A stretch of 6,232 bases of DNA, from positions 1-6,232 of the forward strand of contig PWNM01000267.1 of the NCBI GenBank assembly GCA_003557825.1. Reading direction: 5' to 3'. The translations under genes were made by a program, and so were the position numbers. Source of the stretch: Candidatus Hydrogenedentota bacterium. Its GTDB lineage: Bacteria > Hydrogenedentota > Hydrogenedentia > Hydrogenedentales > SLHB01. A model generated the notes under the pieces. That model did not search any database, was not told the origin of the DNA, and worked only from the letters and a program-made list of their open reading frames with translations. This document shows, in pieces, positions 1 to 6,066 of this stretch. Positions within the stretch are counted from its first letter, which is position 1, and every line of letters starts with the position of its first letter.

Positions 1-2232
1 CTCCTTTTCGACGGGGACATCGGCGTTATTGTAGTAGTAGACTTGGTCGCCCACGCGGGTGGCCAGGATGCCGTCGTATACACCGTCGAGCGGTTCGGCA
101 AGCGGAGATTCCCAGGGGAATTCAGCCGTTTCCGAGAGCAACACGCCAGACATGGTTTCACACCATCCGGGCCATGGGCTGTTCACAACGACCAGGTACC
201 CATTTCCAACAGCATTGACGCTGAACCTATCGGAGCGGAGCGCAAACTGATCGGACCACCACGTTGCCGGTTCCGCTTCGACCGTCTGGAGCGGTCCCAG
301 TTCCTGCGGAATGATCAAGACACCGCCAGCCTCGAGCCAGGCCGTGATCCGGTCCAGTACCGGTTGTTCGACGGTGTCGCCGGCCAACACAACCAGCGCC
401 CGGAACCGCTCGAGGAGGCCATCGGCGATCATGTTTTCATCGATGAACTCATAATCGAGGGCATCCCGCAGACGTTGGGTACGCTCAAGAAACGTGTGGA
501 TCAGGTTTTGCTCGATGGCCAACGAGCTGTTGGGCATGAGCGCCGCCACGCTAAGCTTGGGTTCATGGCGGGTTAGAAACGGGACGTTTTCGGCAAATTG
601 CACCGCGGTGGCGCTGGGCTGGTCGGGCGGAATGACGAGGGATTTGAAATACAGGCCCGATGCGCCGCCGGATACCCCGTCGAAAATACGTGCGGCCATA
701 CCTTTGGGTGTATTTGCCCCGGCCGGTTCCGTGGTGTAATACCCATCGTACAAGCGCGTGGCCGAGGAGACCATGCGGGTCACAGCGAAATTGCCCGGCG
801 CATCATCGCTTTGATTTGTGATGCGGAGACCGGCGTTATATTGGGCGCACATCCGGGCCTGAGCGGAAAAATCCGCCGCCAGTTCCGGCTGGCCACTGCC
901 GCCCGTACACAGGTAGATGGGGAGGTCGGGATAGAGCTCGCGGGCGGTCTTGACCCAGAACTCGGCGTAGTCGGTCATGGATTGGGTATACCAGGTAGTC
1001 ACGTCAACCGCCGCCCGACGGGACGGTGCATCGGCCGGAATAAACGGGGTGATATCATCCCAGGCTTCGTGCGAGGCGCCCCAGGCAGCGTTAAGGGTGT
1101 CGAGGGTTTCATACCGTGCTTCTACCCATTGCCGGAAATGGGCTTGGGCATGTTCGTCGCCGCACCACCAGCCTATATGGGTGTGGTTATCGCCCATGTT
1201 GAATCCGCCGCCTGCTACAACGATACTTTCGCCCCAGTTGCCCGATATGCCCAGGTTGAGCGCCTCGATGACATCGGGTTCGTAGTGTTCGCGGAATATT
1301 TCGAGAAATCTGCGGACGCCGGCCTTCAGATTCGGATTCCAGATGCTCTGAATGGGCGTTGCCGTACTGTGTTCAAGGCAAACATAATCCACGCCGTATT
1401 CGGCGCGCCACCATTCCGGCGTGGCCACCAAGGGGCCGACAATCAGAAATGGAAGCCACTTCAGGTCATGCCTGCGGATTTGGTCGACCACGGGGTCATA
1501 CAGGCTGAAGTCGAGAACCCCTTGTTCCGGCTCGAGTTGCGCCCAACCAACATAACTTTGCAGACTGGTGACGCCGATCTGTCTGGCTGTCTCATAGGCG
1601 CTGTCTGCCAGCTGTCCTTCGGGCACCGGTTCGTGGATCTGCCATTGCTGAATGAGGTCCATGTCGGGCGGAAGCGTGACAGCTGGATGTTCGGCAAAAT
1701 AGGTGTTCGGGTCGATAGGCACTTGGAATCCCTCCGGAGGTTCGGTGGTCAACGTAATGCGTGATACGGCGAATGGGCCATCGGCAAGTAAACGGAAGTC
1801 GGCTCCGCCGTTCTGCCGGTTCATAAACTGAGGGCGCAAGAGCGTGAAGGTCTCGGTGCGCCATTCGTAGGACCCCCGTTGCGGATAGGCTTCCGGCGTA
1901 GGCGTGTAGGCGCTGAGGCCCTCGCCGGCATCGTAATGAATGGACACCACGCCGTGTTGATCAAAGAATTCGACGGTGACAAATACCCGGTCAGGCGGAG
2001 TAAAGTCCGGATCCACATGGACGTACATGTGGGCGCTTCCGCCCTCGATATCGGTCCGCCGGCAGGCTCGACCGTCAAACTCGGCTGGAAGGGTGCGGCC
2101 ATCGGGTTGTTGCGAAACGTGCAGGCCTTGGGGTTGGTCGTCGGGCCCCAGTCGGACCCACAACGCCTCCCCGGCCAGCCCCGCCTGGGCCAATGTCATT
2201 GCAAAGCTTACTACCAGAAATGCGCGTATCAT
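1..2232 (-). CDS. Secreted GH42/GH14-like glycoside hydrolase (3' end outside window)
   Basis: The reading frame is open for 744 codons from ATG at 2232 to the window edge, with no stop, so the C-terminus is missing. The start has GGAG 8 nt upstream. Residues 1-20 look like a Sec signal peptide (MIRAFLVVSF core, AGLA before the cleavage site). Residues about 24-170 are a beta-rich N-terminal region that I do not recognise. From about 190 the pattern is a clan GH-A-like TIM barrel: YVGWAQLEPEQGVLDFSLYD (227-246) matches the 'W..lEP.eG.fDFs..D' strand of GH42, and GISGNWGES (328-336) offers E335 as acid/base. WCGDEHAQAHFRQWVEARY (356-374), followed by LNAAWG, is GH42-like. TEPAG (501-505) offers E502 as nucleophile. 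Residues 560-645 (VAALMPNSS, then ALVVLAGD, then AWLEAGGVLIIP) resemble the GH42 trimerisation domain. It probably cleaves beta-linked sugars outside the cytoplasm, but the substrate is unknown. It lies 43 bp behind the oxidoreductase gene. Family assignment is from motif memory; GH14-type bacterial homologues are the alternative. Confidence 0.85.
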   Translation of the reverse strand, partial: MIRAFLVVSFAMTLAQAGLAGEALWVRLGPDDQPQGLHVSQQPDGRTLPAEFDGRACRRTDIEGGSAHMYVHVDPDFTPPDRVFVTVEFFDQHGVVSIHYDAGEGLSAYTPTPEAYPQRGSYEWRTETFTLLRPQFMNRQNGGADFRLLADGPFAVSRITLTTEPPEGFQVPIDPNTYFAEHPAVTLPPDMDLIQQWQIHEPVPEGQLADSAYETARQIGVTSLQSYVGWAQLEPEQGVLDFSLYDPVVDQIRRHDLKWLPFLIVGPLVATPEWWRAEYGVDYVCLEHSTATPIQSIWNPNLKAGVRRFLEIFREHYEPDVIEALNLGISGNWGESIVVAGGGFNMGDNHTHIGWWCGDEHAQAHFRQWVEARYETLDTLNAAWGASHEAWDDITPFIPADAPSRRAAVDVTTWYTQSMTDYAEFWVKTARELYPDLPIYLCTGGSGQPELAADFSAQARMCAQYNAGLRITNQSDDAPGNFAVTRMVSSATRLYDGYYTTEPAGANTPKGMAARIFDGVSGGASGLYFKSLVIPPDQPSATAVQFAENVPFLTRHEPKLSVAALMPNSSLAIEQNLIHTFLERTQRLRDALDYEFIDENMIADGLLERFRALVVLAGDTVEQPVLDRITAWLEAGGVLIIPQELGPLQTVEAEPATWWSDQFALRSDRFSVNAVGNGYLVVVNSPWPGWCETMSGVLLSETAEFPWESPLAEPLDGVYDGILATRVGDQVYYYNNADVPVEKE

Positions 2233-2275
2233 GTTTTCGGCTCCTGTTAGACTCCTCAGCATGTAGTATGGCGTA

Positions 2276-3541
2276 TTATAATGGTTTCGGAACAATTGCG
2301 CCGTGTTCGCGGAGTACTGCTCGAATGTCGTCGAGTGGAACCTCGAGGGGCGTGGTACGGCGTTGTGCGGCGAGGGAGGCTGCGGCGCCCGCCGCCTGTC
2401 CCATGGCCATGCATGGCGCCTGAACGCGCAGACCGGAATTGGCCAGACGATCACTCGACACGCAACGACCCGCCACCATTAGGTTCCGGCTGCCTCGGGG
2501 AATCAACGCCCTCAGCGGAATGGTCGGAACGACGCCTTCGTCAAGCGGTTCGGGCCGCACGCCATCGCGGGTGTGCAAGTCCACCGGGTAAAAGGCATAG
2601 CAGATAGCGTCATCGTAGAGCCGACCCGCGCGATAGTCGTCCACCGTGATCATCGTTTCCCCTTCGATTCGATAGCTTTCGCGATGAGCCGTTTCCGGTT
2701 GCAGGTGTAACAGACGCGCTTGCTCGCCCTCTGCTCGAAGCCGTTCCAATAGCGAACGGCGTCCGTCCATATTCGCCTTGGTCAGCGTAACCGAGGTGGA
2801 GCTGTCCGCCCCGTGGACATAGAGCTGGTCGAGTTGTTCGCGGCCCACTTGACGAGCGCCGCCTAGCTTGAACAGCAGCGAACCGGGTTGCGTTTCATCG
2901 TCGCGCAATCGGGGCAAACCGAGGATGCCCACCACACTGGCTCCGCCGGTGCAATCGATGATCTGGCGGCACCGCACCCGGCGTCGGGTTCCCGGTCCTA
3001 CGCATTCCACCAGCCAACCCGTGTCGGATGCCTCGATGGAATGGGGAAATTCGTAATAGGCCATCTCGACGCCTGCAGCGACGCAGGCCTCTTCGGCAAG
3101 CAGAGTATATACATAGGGATTGATGTGAACCTGGTTTTGCCAATGATGTTCCGGAACCGTGTTGAAATCGGGGAGAACGCCGCCATCGAGTTCCACGGAC
3201 TTTTTGACCAATTCCCACCCAATGCCCGCGATGACCTGTTCGCCCCATGCATCGAACAGTCCGGGAAAGGCGACGCCCCCGGTGGTTGCCGTGCCGCCCA
3301 ATAGGCTTCCGCGCTCGACTAGGAGTGTTTTCGCCCCGGCCCGTCCCGCCTGAACGGCAGCAATCGTACCGGCCGTGCCGCCTCCGACGATCAGCACGTC
3401 CGCTTCGGTCTCGATATCAACATCCGCCATGGTTGCATGCCGGGTTTCAATAGCCGATGCGTTTCCGGCCGCTACCGACATGGCGATGCCGGATGCCGTA
3501 CATTGTAGAAATCGCCGTCGTGCAATCGAGTGTTGTTCCAT
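2276..3541 (-). CDS. Tat-exported FAD-dependent oxidoreductase (FAD_oxidored, PF12831-like)
   Basis: This is a complete 421-aa protein. The ATG at 3541 was chosen because GGAGGGGG lies 7 nt upstream and the N-terminus then reads as a Tat signal: ARRRFLQ (7-13), a hydrophobic stretch, and NASA (27-30) as the cleavage site. The frame is open up to another ATG at 3655, but that would bury the signal. DVLIVGGGTAG (48-58) is the FAD-binding Rossmann GxGxxG loop, followed by an acidic strand end at LLVERG (73-78). The block around 287-323 (RESYRIEGE, then DDAICYAFYPVDLH) and the C-terminal NLMVAGRCVSSDRLANSGLR (353-372) with GQAAGAAASLA (381-391) are hallmarks of this flavoprotein family. The Tat pathway exports folded, cofactor-loaded proteins, which fits FAD. 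The reaction is unknown. Members are often found beside polysaccharide-degrading enzymes, and the next gene here is a glycoside hydrolase. Confidence 0.9.
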   Translation of the reverse strand: MEQHSIARRRFLQCTASGIAMSVAAGNASAIETRHATMADVDIETEADVLIVGGGTAGTIAAVQAGRAGAKTLLVERGSLLGGTATTGGVAFPGLFDAWGEQVIAGIGWELVKKSVELDGGVLPDFNTVPEHHWQNQVHINPYVYTLLAEEACVAAGVEMAYYEFPHSIEASDTGWLVECVGPGTRRRVRCRQIIDCTGGASVVGILGLPRLRDDETQPGSLLFKLGGARQVGREQLDQLYVHGADSSTSVTLTKANMDGRRSLLERLRAEGEQARLLHLQPETAHRESYRIEGETMITVDDYRAGRLYDDAICYAFYPVDLHTRDGVRPEPLDEGVVPTIPLRALIPRGSRNLMVAGRCVSSDRLANSGLRVQAPCMAMGQAAGAAASLAAQRRTTPLEVPLDDIRAVLREHGAIVPKPL

Positions 3542-3886
3542 TTCTTGCCCCCTCCGCCCCTGTATGTTCCTTGCTGCTGCATCCATCGAGCCTTTATGTT
3601 CCCTCCAAGGATACGAGGTCGTTGCCTGGGATTCCACAGCCCCGTTGGGGCTCAATACCCAGCAATCGCAGGATCACGTTGCTGCCATGGTTTGTTTCCC
3701 ATCGTAGCAAATCCCCGATTGGAAAGACAGGGAAAACGATAGACAATGTTGGAGGTCGATCTCATCAAAGGTTTATGAAATGGACCGATTCGACGCCATC
3801 ATCGGTATTCGCCTCGACAGATGATGGTCCGGCATAGCCCGACCCCGTTGCCCCTCTTTGGGTGCAGGCATTCCTGGAGCCGACGA
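3542..3886 (-). other. Intergenic region / 5' leader before the oxidoreductase gene, with small inverted repeats
   Basis: This 345-bp gap has no convincing gene; frames crossing it lack ribosome sites and family motifs. It holds two inverted repeats. One is AGCCCC-GTT-GGGGCT at 3638-3652 (6-bp stem, 3-nt loop). The other is CCATCATC / GATGATGG at 3796-3803 and 3820-3827 (16-nt spacer). Neither is followed by a T-run on the minus strand, so they are not clear intrinsic terminators. A promoter for the oxidoreductase pair is expected here. TGCTACGAT, near 3702-3710 on the minus strand, resembles an extended -10, but I see no good -35. The two-part motif found upstream of the small genes is not clearly present. 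Confidence 0.45.
3548..3555 (-). promoter_or_regulatory. Ribosome binding site of the oxidoreductase gene
   Basis: Read on the minus strand this is GGAGGGGG, 6-7 nt before the ATG at 3541. It decides the start: no comparable site precedes the alternative ATG at 3655, and translation from 3541 places the twin-arginine motif near the N-terminus. Confidence 0.75.
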
Positions 3887-3899
3887 TTAAATCGGCTCC
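3876..3899 (-). other. Hairpin overlapping the stop codon of small gene A
   Basis: GGAGCCGA (3876-3883) pairs perfectly with TCGGCTCC (3892-3899) around an 8-nt loop that contains the stop codon. No T-run follows on the minus strand, so it could be a transcript-end stabiliser or a weak terminator. The matching position in gene C differs (GACGGCTCC instead of AATCGGCTCC), so it is not conserved there. Confidence 0.35.
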
Positions 3900-4219
3900 T
3901 GGTCCCTGTCCCCAATGTCTGCCTGGCCATCGGCGGGGTTGTTGGAGGCGGAAGTAAAGTACACGTTCCATCCTTCGTTACGCGCCTGATGGCTGAAGTC
4001 CTTCAAAATGCAAAACAAGGTGAAGGGAACATGACTTAGAGCCGAAATATCGAATACCATATTCGCAGCGCAGTGATCGTCGCGGATTTTCAACAACACG
4101 TTGAGCATTTCCTCGTACGCGTCATCGTCAATGACGCCCATCACGCGTACAAATACGGTGTCATCCATGACATAGGTTTCGAGCATTTGCTCGTGGGCAG
4201 AATTGGTTATGGTTCCCAT
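3887..4219 (-). CDS. STAS-like small protein A (subtype 1)
   Basis: This is a 110-aa cytoplasmic protein with no signal peptide or membrane segment. Predicted layout: strand TVFVRVMGVI (21-30), helix 34-49, strand NMVFDIS (53-59), helix about 66-81, strand WNVYFTS (84-90), then a polar acidic tail (91-110). This resembles a minimal STAS / SpoIIAA-like fold. By hand alignment the usual DSSG phosphorylation motif falls on PFTL (65-68), so the acceptor serine is replaced by Phe. The ATG at 4219 was chosen over the one at 4228: GAGGG is about 10 nt upstream, against 1 nt for the earlier ATG, and this start makes A exactly as long as paralog C and aligned with it (MGTITNS versus MFTLQNS). It is about 59% identical to C (65 of 110, counted by eye). 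It has its own promoter-like motif at 4322-4377. The biological role is unknown; anti-sigma-factor antagonist or scaffold is a family-based guess. Confidence 0.8.
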   Translation of the reverse strand: MGTITNSAHEQMLETYVMDDTVFVRVMGVIDDDAYEEMLNVLLKIRDDHCAANMVFDISALSHVPFTLFCILKDFSHQARNEGWNVYFTSASNNPADGQADIGDRDQEPI

Positions 4220-4321
4220 GGCCAACATTCCCTCTGTGGCATGCGCATGACATCCATGCAGGTCCTATTACAAAAAAACTGAGCGTGTCCAGTCTCAATC
4301 GTCTTCTTGGTATCTTGAAAA

Positions 4322-4377
4322 CTAGAGTAGCGATTTTAGACAAATCTGCGGCAAACATATGTAAAAGATTTGGTAAA
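4322..4377 (-). promoter_or_regulatory. Two-part promoter-like motif upstream of gene A
   Basis: On the minus strand, TTTACCAAATCTT (starting at 4377) is followed by GCTACTCTAG (4331-4322). The spacing is exactly the same as at genes C and D. TACTCT fits the TAnnnT form of a bacterial -10 box. The upstream half lies too far away to be a -35 and may bind an activator. The predicted -10 ends about 105 nt before the ATG, leaving a leader of roughly 100 nt. Confidence 0.5.
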
Positions 4378-4461
4378 GACTATTGTGTACGTTTTCGCAG
4401 GGCTTGCGGTGAAATCTGTGGCGTGAATGGCGCGAGCGATTTTTTCGGGTTGGGCATATAT

Positions 4462-4498
4462 AGCCCCCTTGAAACGTGGGGAACGCCTCAAGGGGGCT
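4462..4498 (-). terminator. 11-bp perfect hairpin downstream of gene B
   Basis: AGCCCCCTTGA (4462-4472) and TCAAGGGGGCT (4488-4498) form a perfect stem with a 15-nt loop, 25 nt beyond the stop of gene B. The next promoter-like motif lies beyond it, which suits a transcript end. The minus strand after the stem reads ATATATGCCC, not a T-run, so classical intrinsic termination is unproven; RNA stabilisation is the alternative. The same hairpin follows gene E. Confidence 0.5.
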
Positions 4499-4515
4499 GA
4501 CGCGGGGGTTGGGGG
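4478..4515 (+). other. G-tract cluster (possible G-quadruplex)
   Basis: Four G-runs occur on the plus strand at 4478-4481, 4492-4496, 4504-4508 and 4511-4515, between gene B and its hairpin and overlapping the hairpin. The transcript of gene B would carry the C-rich complement, so any quadruplex would form in the template DNA strand. Three of the runs are kept in the copy behind gene E (6036-6040, 6048-6052, 6055-6059). Formation of the structure is inferred only. Confidence 0.35.
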
Positions 4516-4522
4516 AAAAGCG

Positions 4523-4816
4523 TTATTTATGAAATTGGGGAGATAGGAACCGAACGGTCCATCCCTGCCGGCAGGTCTCCCGACCGAAGTCTTTGAAAGT
4601 GGTGATCAACGCTTCGGGTACTGTTGCAAAATTCGTCAGATCAAACACCATGCTGGCCGGCCTATGCGTGTCACGAAGGGTCTGCAGTTCGTCCAGCAGA
4701 TCCGTGTGGCGAGCCTCCTCGATCATACGTTCCATCCGCACATATATCGTATGGGGCGTGATCACCAGATCCAGGATCTCGTTTTCGAGTTGGGCGTTGT
4801 CGTGCACCATACTCAT
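4523..4816 (-). CDS. STAS-like small protein B (subtype 2)
   Basis: This is a 97-aa cytoplasmic protein. Layout: a short N-terminus, strand TIYVRMERM (23-31), helix about 35-49, strand SMVFDLT (55-61), helix about 68-82, strand GWTVRFLS (85-92), ending in PQFHK. It lacks the acidic tail of A and C. At the position of the STAS phospho-serine it has Glu68 (VPEAL), a possible phosphomimic. ATG at 4816 was chosen because GGAGG lies 9 nt upstream, the same spacing as in the paralogs; an in-frame TTG at 4825 abuts the ribosome site and is unlikely. It sits 130 bp behind gene C with no promoter-like motif between, so C and B probably share a transcript. Its last 54 residues match partial gene E at 45 of 54 positions. 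Function unknown. Confidence 0.8.
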   Translation of the reverse strand: MSMVHDNAQLENEILDLVITPHTIYVRMERMIEEARHTDLLDELQTLRDTHRPASMVFDLTNFATVPEALITTFKDFGRETCRQGWTVRFLSPQFHK

Positions 4817-4946
4817 GATTTGCAACCTCCCTCAGGAGCCCATGCAGCCACGGGCCGCTTTCCTATCCTATGGTTGATCTGCTCCGTGAAGCATCCGGTA
4901 CATATGTTCCTTTACTCCACTGCAAAAGCGGTTTCCATGGCGACGA
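4817..4946 (-). other. Short C-B intergenic spacer without the array's promoter motif
   Basis: The 130-bp spacer contains the ribosome site of gene B (GGGAGG on the minus strand) and no TTAACC / CTAnTnTA pair. The absence of that motif, and of a strong hairpin, suggests C and B are cotranscribed. Confidence 0.4.
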
Positions 4947-5279
4947 TTACGACGGCTCCTGCTCCTTGTCCATGGCGTACGCCTTAGCTTCGGCGGGTTT
5001 ATTGGAGGCGGAAATGAAGCTCACGTTCCATCCTTGTTCGCGTGCTTGCTGGCCAAACCCTTGGAGAACACAGAACAACGTAAAGGGAACATTTCCTATA
5101 TCCGACAGGTCGAATACCATATTTGCGTTGTTATGGTCATCGCGAGTTTTCAATAACAGGTTGAGCATGTCCAGGTACTCGTCTTCATGGATGACACGCA
5201 TCACCCGTACAAACACGGTCTCGTTGATGACGTAAATATCGAGCATCTCTTCTTGGGTGGAATTCTGTAGGGTAAACAT
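4947..5279 (-). CDS. STAS-like small protein C (subtype 1)
   Basis: This is a 110-aa cytoplasmic protein, the same length as A and aligned with it from end to end. Layout: strand TVFVRVMRVI (21-30), helix about 33-49, strand NMVFDLS (53-59), helix about 66-82, strand WNVSFIS (84-90), then a charged tail ending in KEQEPS. The STAS phospho-motif position reads PFTL (65-68), with Phe for the acceptor serine. ATG at 5279 was chosen: GGAG lies 9 nt upstream and the product matches A. The frame stays open to an earlier ATG at 5318. However, the same upstream ATG in the A leader is one base out of frame, so the extension is not conserved and that ATG lies in the leader hairpin region. It has its own promoter-like motif at 5382-5437. 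Role unknown. Confidence 0.8.
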   Translation of the reverse strand: MFTLQNSTQEEMLDIYVINETVFVRVMRVIHEDEYLDMLNLLLKTRDDHNNANMVFDLSDIGNVPFTLFCVLQGFGQQAREQGWNVSFISASNKPAEAKAYAMDKEQEPS

Positions 5280-5303
5280 GGTCACTATCTCCTTCTTCGA
5301 TGC

Positions 5304-5338
5304 GCGTATGACATCCATGCAAGTCTTCTTGCATACGC
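5304..5338 (-). other. Leader hairpin upstream of gene C
   Basis: TGCAAG (5318-5323) pairs with CTTGCA (5328-5333) around a 4-nt loop. Outside it, GCGTA (5304-5308) pairs with TACGC (5334-5338), leaving a 9-nt bulge on one side. It lies within the predicted leader, about 25 nt before the ATG, and could influence translation or RNA stability. The A leader keeps part of the sequence (GCATGGATGTCAT) but would fold differently (GCATG / CATGC). Confidence 0.3.
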
Positions 5339-5381
5339 CTAAGCGCGTCCTGCCTCAATCGTGTTCCTGGCTCCTAAAAAA

Positions 5382-5437
5382 CTACACTAGCAATTCATGA
5401 TATATCTGGGATTAATGCCCGGCAAAGATTCGGTTAA
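5382..5437 (-). promoter_or_regulatory. Two-part promoter-like motif upstream of gene C
   Basis: On the minus strand, TTAACCGAATCTT (starting at 5437) is followed at the shared spacing by GCTAGTGTAG (5391-5382). TAGTGT fits TAnnnT. The distance to the ATG (about 105 nt) equals that at gene A, as expected for duplicated cassettes. It starts only about 50 bp behind the stop of gene D. Confidence 0.5.
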
Positions 5438-5486
5438 AAATGCAATAGATGGAGATGAGCCCCTGCCGGACTTCCGTTCCCGGGCG

Positions 5487-5774
5487 CTATCCATAGGGGT
5501 GGTTGTGGATAAACCGGACCGACCATCCTTGACGGCGCGATTCATTTCCAAATCGTTGAAGGGTGTGAAGCATGGACAAGGTAACGCTGCCTTTCTCGGA
5601 TAGGTCGAACACCAGATTGGTGAGCCCGTAGTCATCCTGGATTTTCTGCAACTGGTTGAGCAACGTGAGCGATTGTCTTTCGTCCATCTGACGGATAACG
5701 CGCACATAGATGCTTTGGGGAGTGATGTGAACTTCAAACGGGGCGTCCTGGGTAATGGCTTCCGCTGTACTCAT
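5487..5774 (-). CDS. STAS-like small protein D (diverged subtype 2)
   Basis: This is a 95-aa cytoplasmic protein. Layout: strand SIYVRVIRQM (21-30), helix about 33-48, strand NLVFDLS (53-59), helix about 66-80, strand GWSVRFIH (83-90), and a short end NHPYG. It shares ITPQSIYVR with ITPHTIYVR of gene B and the RQGW.VRF block with B and E, but its middle differs: the STAS phospho-motif position reads TLSM (65-68), lacking the proline of the other copies. ATG at 5774 was chosen because GGAAGGAG ends 10 nt upstream, as in the paralogs; an in-frame TTG at 5780 is the alternative. It has its own promoter-like motif, with a leader about 90 nt long. Function unknown; partner choice may differ from the other copies. 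Confidence 0.78.
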   Translation of the reverse strand: MSTAEAITQDAPFEVHITPQSIYVRVIRQMDERQSLTLLNQLQKIQDDYGLTNLVFDLSEKGSVTLSMLHTLQRFGNESRRQGWSVRFIHNHPYG

Positions 5775-5819
5775 GGTCAATTTGCTCCTTCCGATATGTT
5801 GGGACAGTTGTTGTTTGTA

Positions 5820-5836
5820 GTGGCGTTTCAGGCCAC
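5820..5836 (-). other. Small hairpin in the leader of gene D
   Basis: GTGGC (5820-5824) pairs with GCCAC (5832-5836) around a 7-nt loop, between the promoter-like motif and the ribosome site. It is short and could be chance. Confidence 0.2.
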
Positions 5837-5864
5837 GCTGTCGATGTCTCTCTGTGTCATGTTT

Positions 5865-5920
5865 TTATAATAGAAGCCCGAGTTGAAGATGGCGTAAACA
5901 TGAAGTCAAGCTTTGGTTAA
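5865..5920 (-). promoter_or_regulatory. Two-part promoter-like motif upstream of gene D
   Basis: On the minus strand, TTAACCAAAGCTT (starting at 5920) is followed at the shared spacing by TCTATTATAA (5874-5865). TATTAT is the best -10-like box of the three. The predicted -10 ends about 93 nt before the ATG. Confidence 0.5.
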
Positions 5921-6006
5921 AAAATCCGCTTTGGATCTTTCGCAGGAGTTGCAGTCAAGGCTGCGGCGAGGAAGGGGATGCTCGTCATTATCTGGGATAA
6001 GCAGTT

Positions 6007-6041
6007 GCCCCCTTGAAACGCTTGGAACGCCTCAAGGGGGC
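6007..6041 (-). terminator. 10-bp hairpin downstream of gene E
   Basis: GCCCCCTTGA (6007-6016) pairs with TCAAGGGGGC (6032-6041) around a 15-nt loop, 25 nt beyond the stop of gene E. It is a copy of the hairpin behind gene B: the stem is unchanged and all three loop differences lie inside the loop. No T-run follows on the minus strand, so termination is likely but unproven. Confidence 0.5.
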
Positions 6042-6066
6042 CGACTCGGGGGCTGGGGGAAAAGCG

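Larger units (their letters stand above)
3887..4377 (-). repeat. Diverged direct repeat: promoter-leader-gene cassette, copy A
   Basis: Gene A, its leader and its promoter-like motif (3887-4377) line up with 4947-5437 at a constant 1060-bp offset. Stop codon, start codon and motif all keep register. The duplicated unit is therefore the gene with its control region. Confidence 0.7.
4220..4522 (-). other. Intergenic region between genes B and A
   Basis: This 303-bp stretch contains no gene. From right to left it holds G-tracts and a hairpin just behind gene B, about 85 bp of AT-richer sequence with stretches matching the E-D gap (for example CCTGCGAAA on the minus strand), the two-part promoter-like motif, and the leader of gene A. 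The leader aligns without net gaps to the leader of gene C at a constant 1060-bp offset. Confidence 0.7.
4461..4688 (-). repeat. Direct repeat copy 1 (3' part of gene B plus hairpin region)
   Basis: This stretch aligns without gaps to 6005-6232 at a constant 1544-bp offset. By hand count the non-coding part is about 89% identical (55 of 62) and the coding part about 86% (142 of 165). The repeat probably continues past the right edge of the window. It reflects duplication of a whole gene-plus-downstream cassette. Confidence 0.85.
4947..5437 (-). repeat. Diverged direct repeat: promoter-leader-gene cassette, copy C
   Basis: This is the partner of the 3887-4377 cassette. Protein identity is about 59% by hand. 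Leader blocks such as ACGATTGAG, CGCT.AG and TGCATGGATGTCAT are shared, so this is an older duplication than the B/E one. Confidence 0.7.

Noticed and set aside
598..1764. Long plus-strand open frame of 388 codons
   Set aside because: It lies wholly antisense to the glycoside hydrolase, whose frame has clear signal peptide and family motifs. The antisense product shows no recognisable motif and no ribosome site.
3542..3655. N-terminal extension of the oxidoreductase from an ATG at 3655
   Set aside because: It would place 38 extra residues before the Tat signal and ignores the strong GGAGGGGG site before the ATG at 3541.
3796..3827. Inverted repeat CCATCATC / GATGATGG as terminator of the small-gene array
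   Set aside because: The stem is 8 bp with a 16-nt spacer and no T-run, so it does not support a terminator call on its own.
3457..3837. Plus-strand frame of 126 codons crossing the 345-bp gap
   Set aside because: It starts inside the antisense of the oxidoreductase, shows low-complexity arginine/serine-rich translation typical of a shadow frame, and no family motif.
5280..5318. Earlier start for gene C at 5318
   Set aside because: It is not conserved in frame in paralog A, and the GGAG site and equal 110-aa lengths favour the ATG at 5279.
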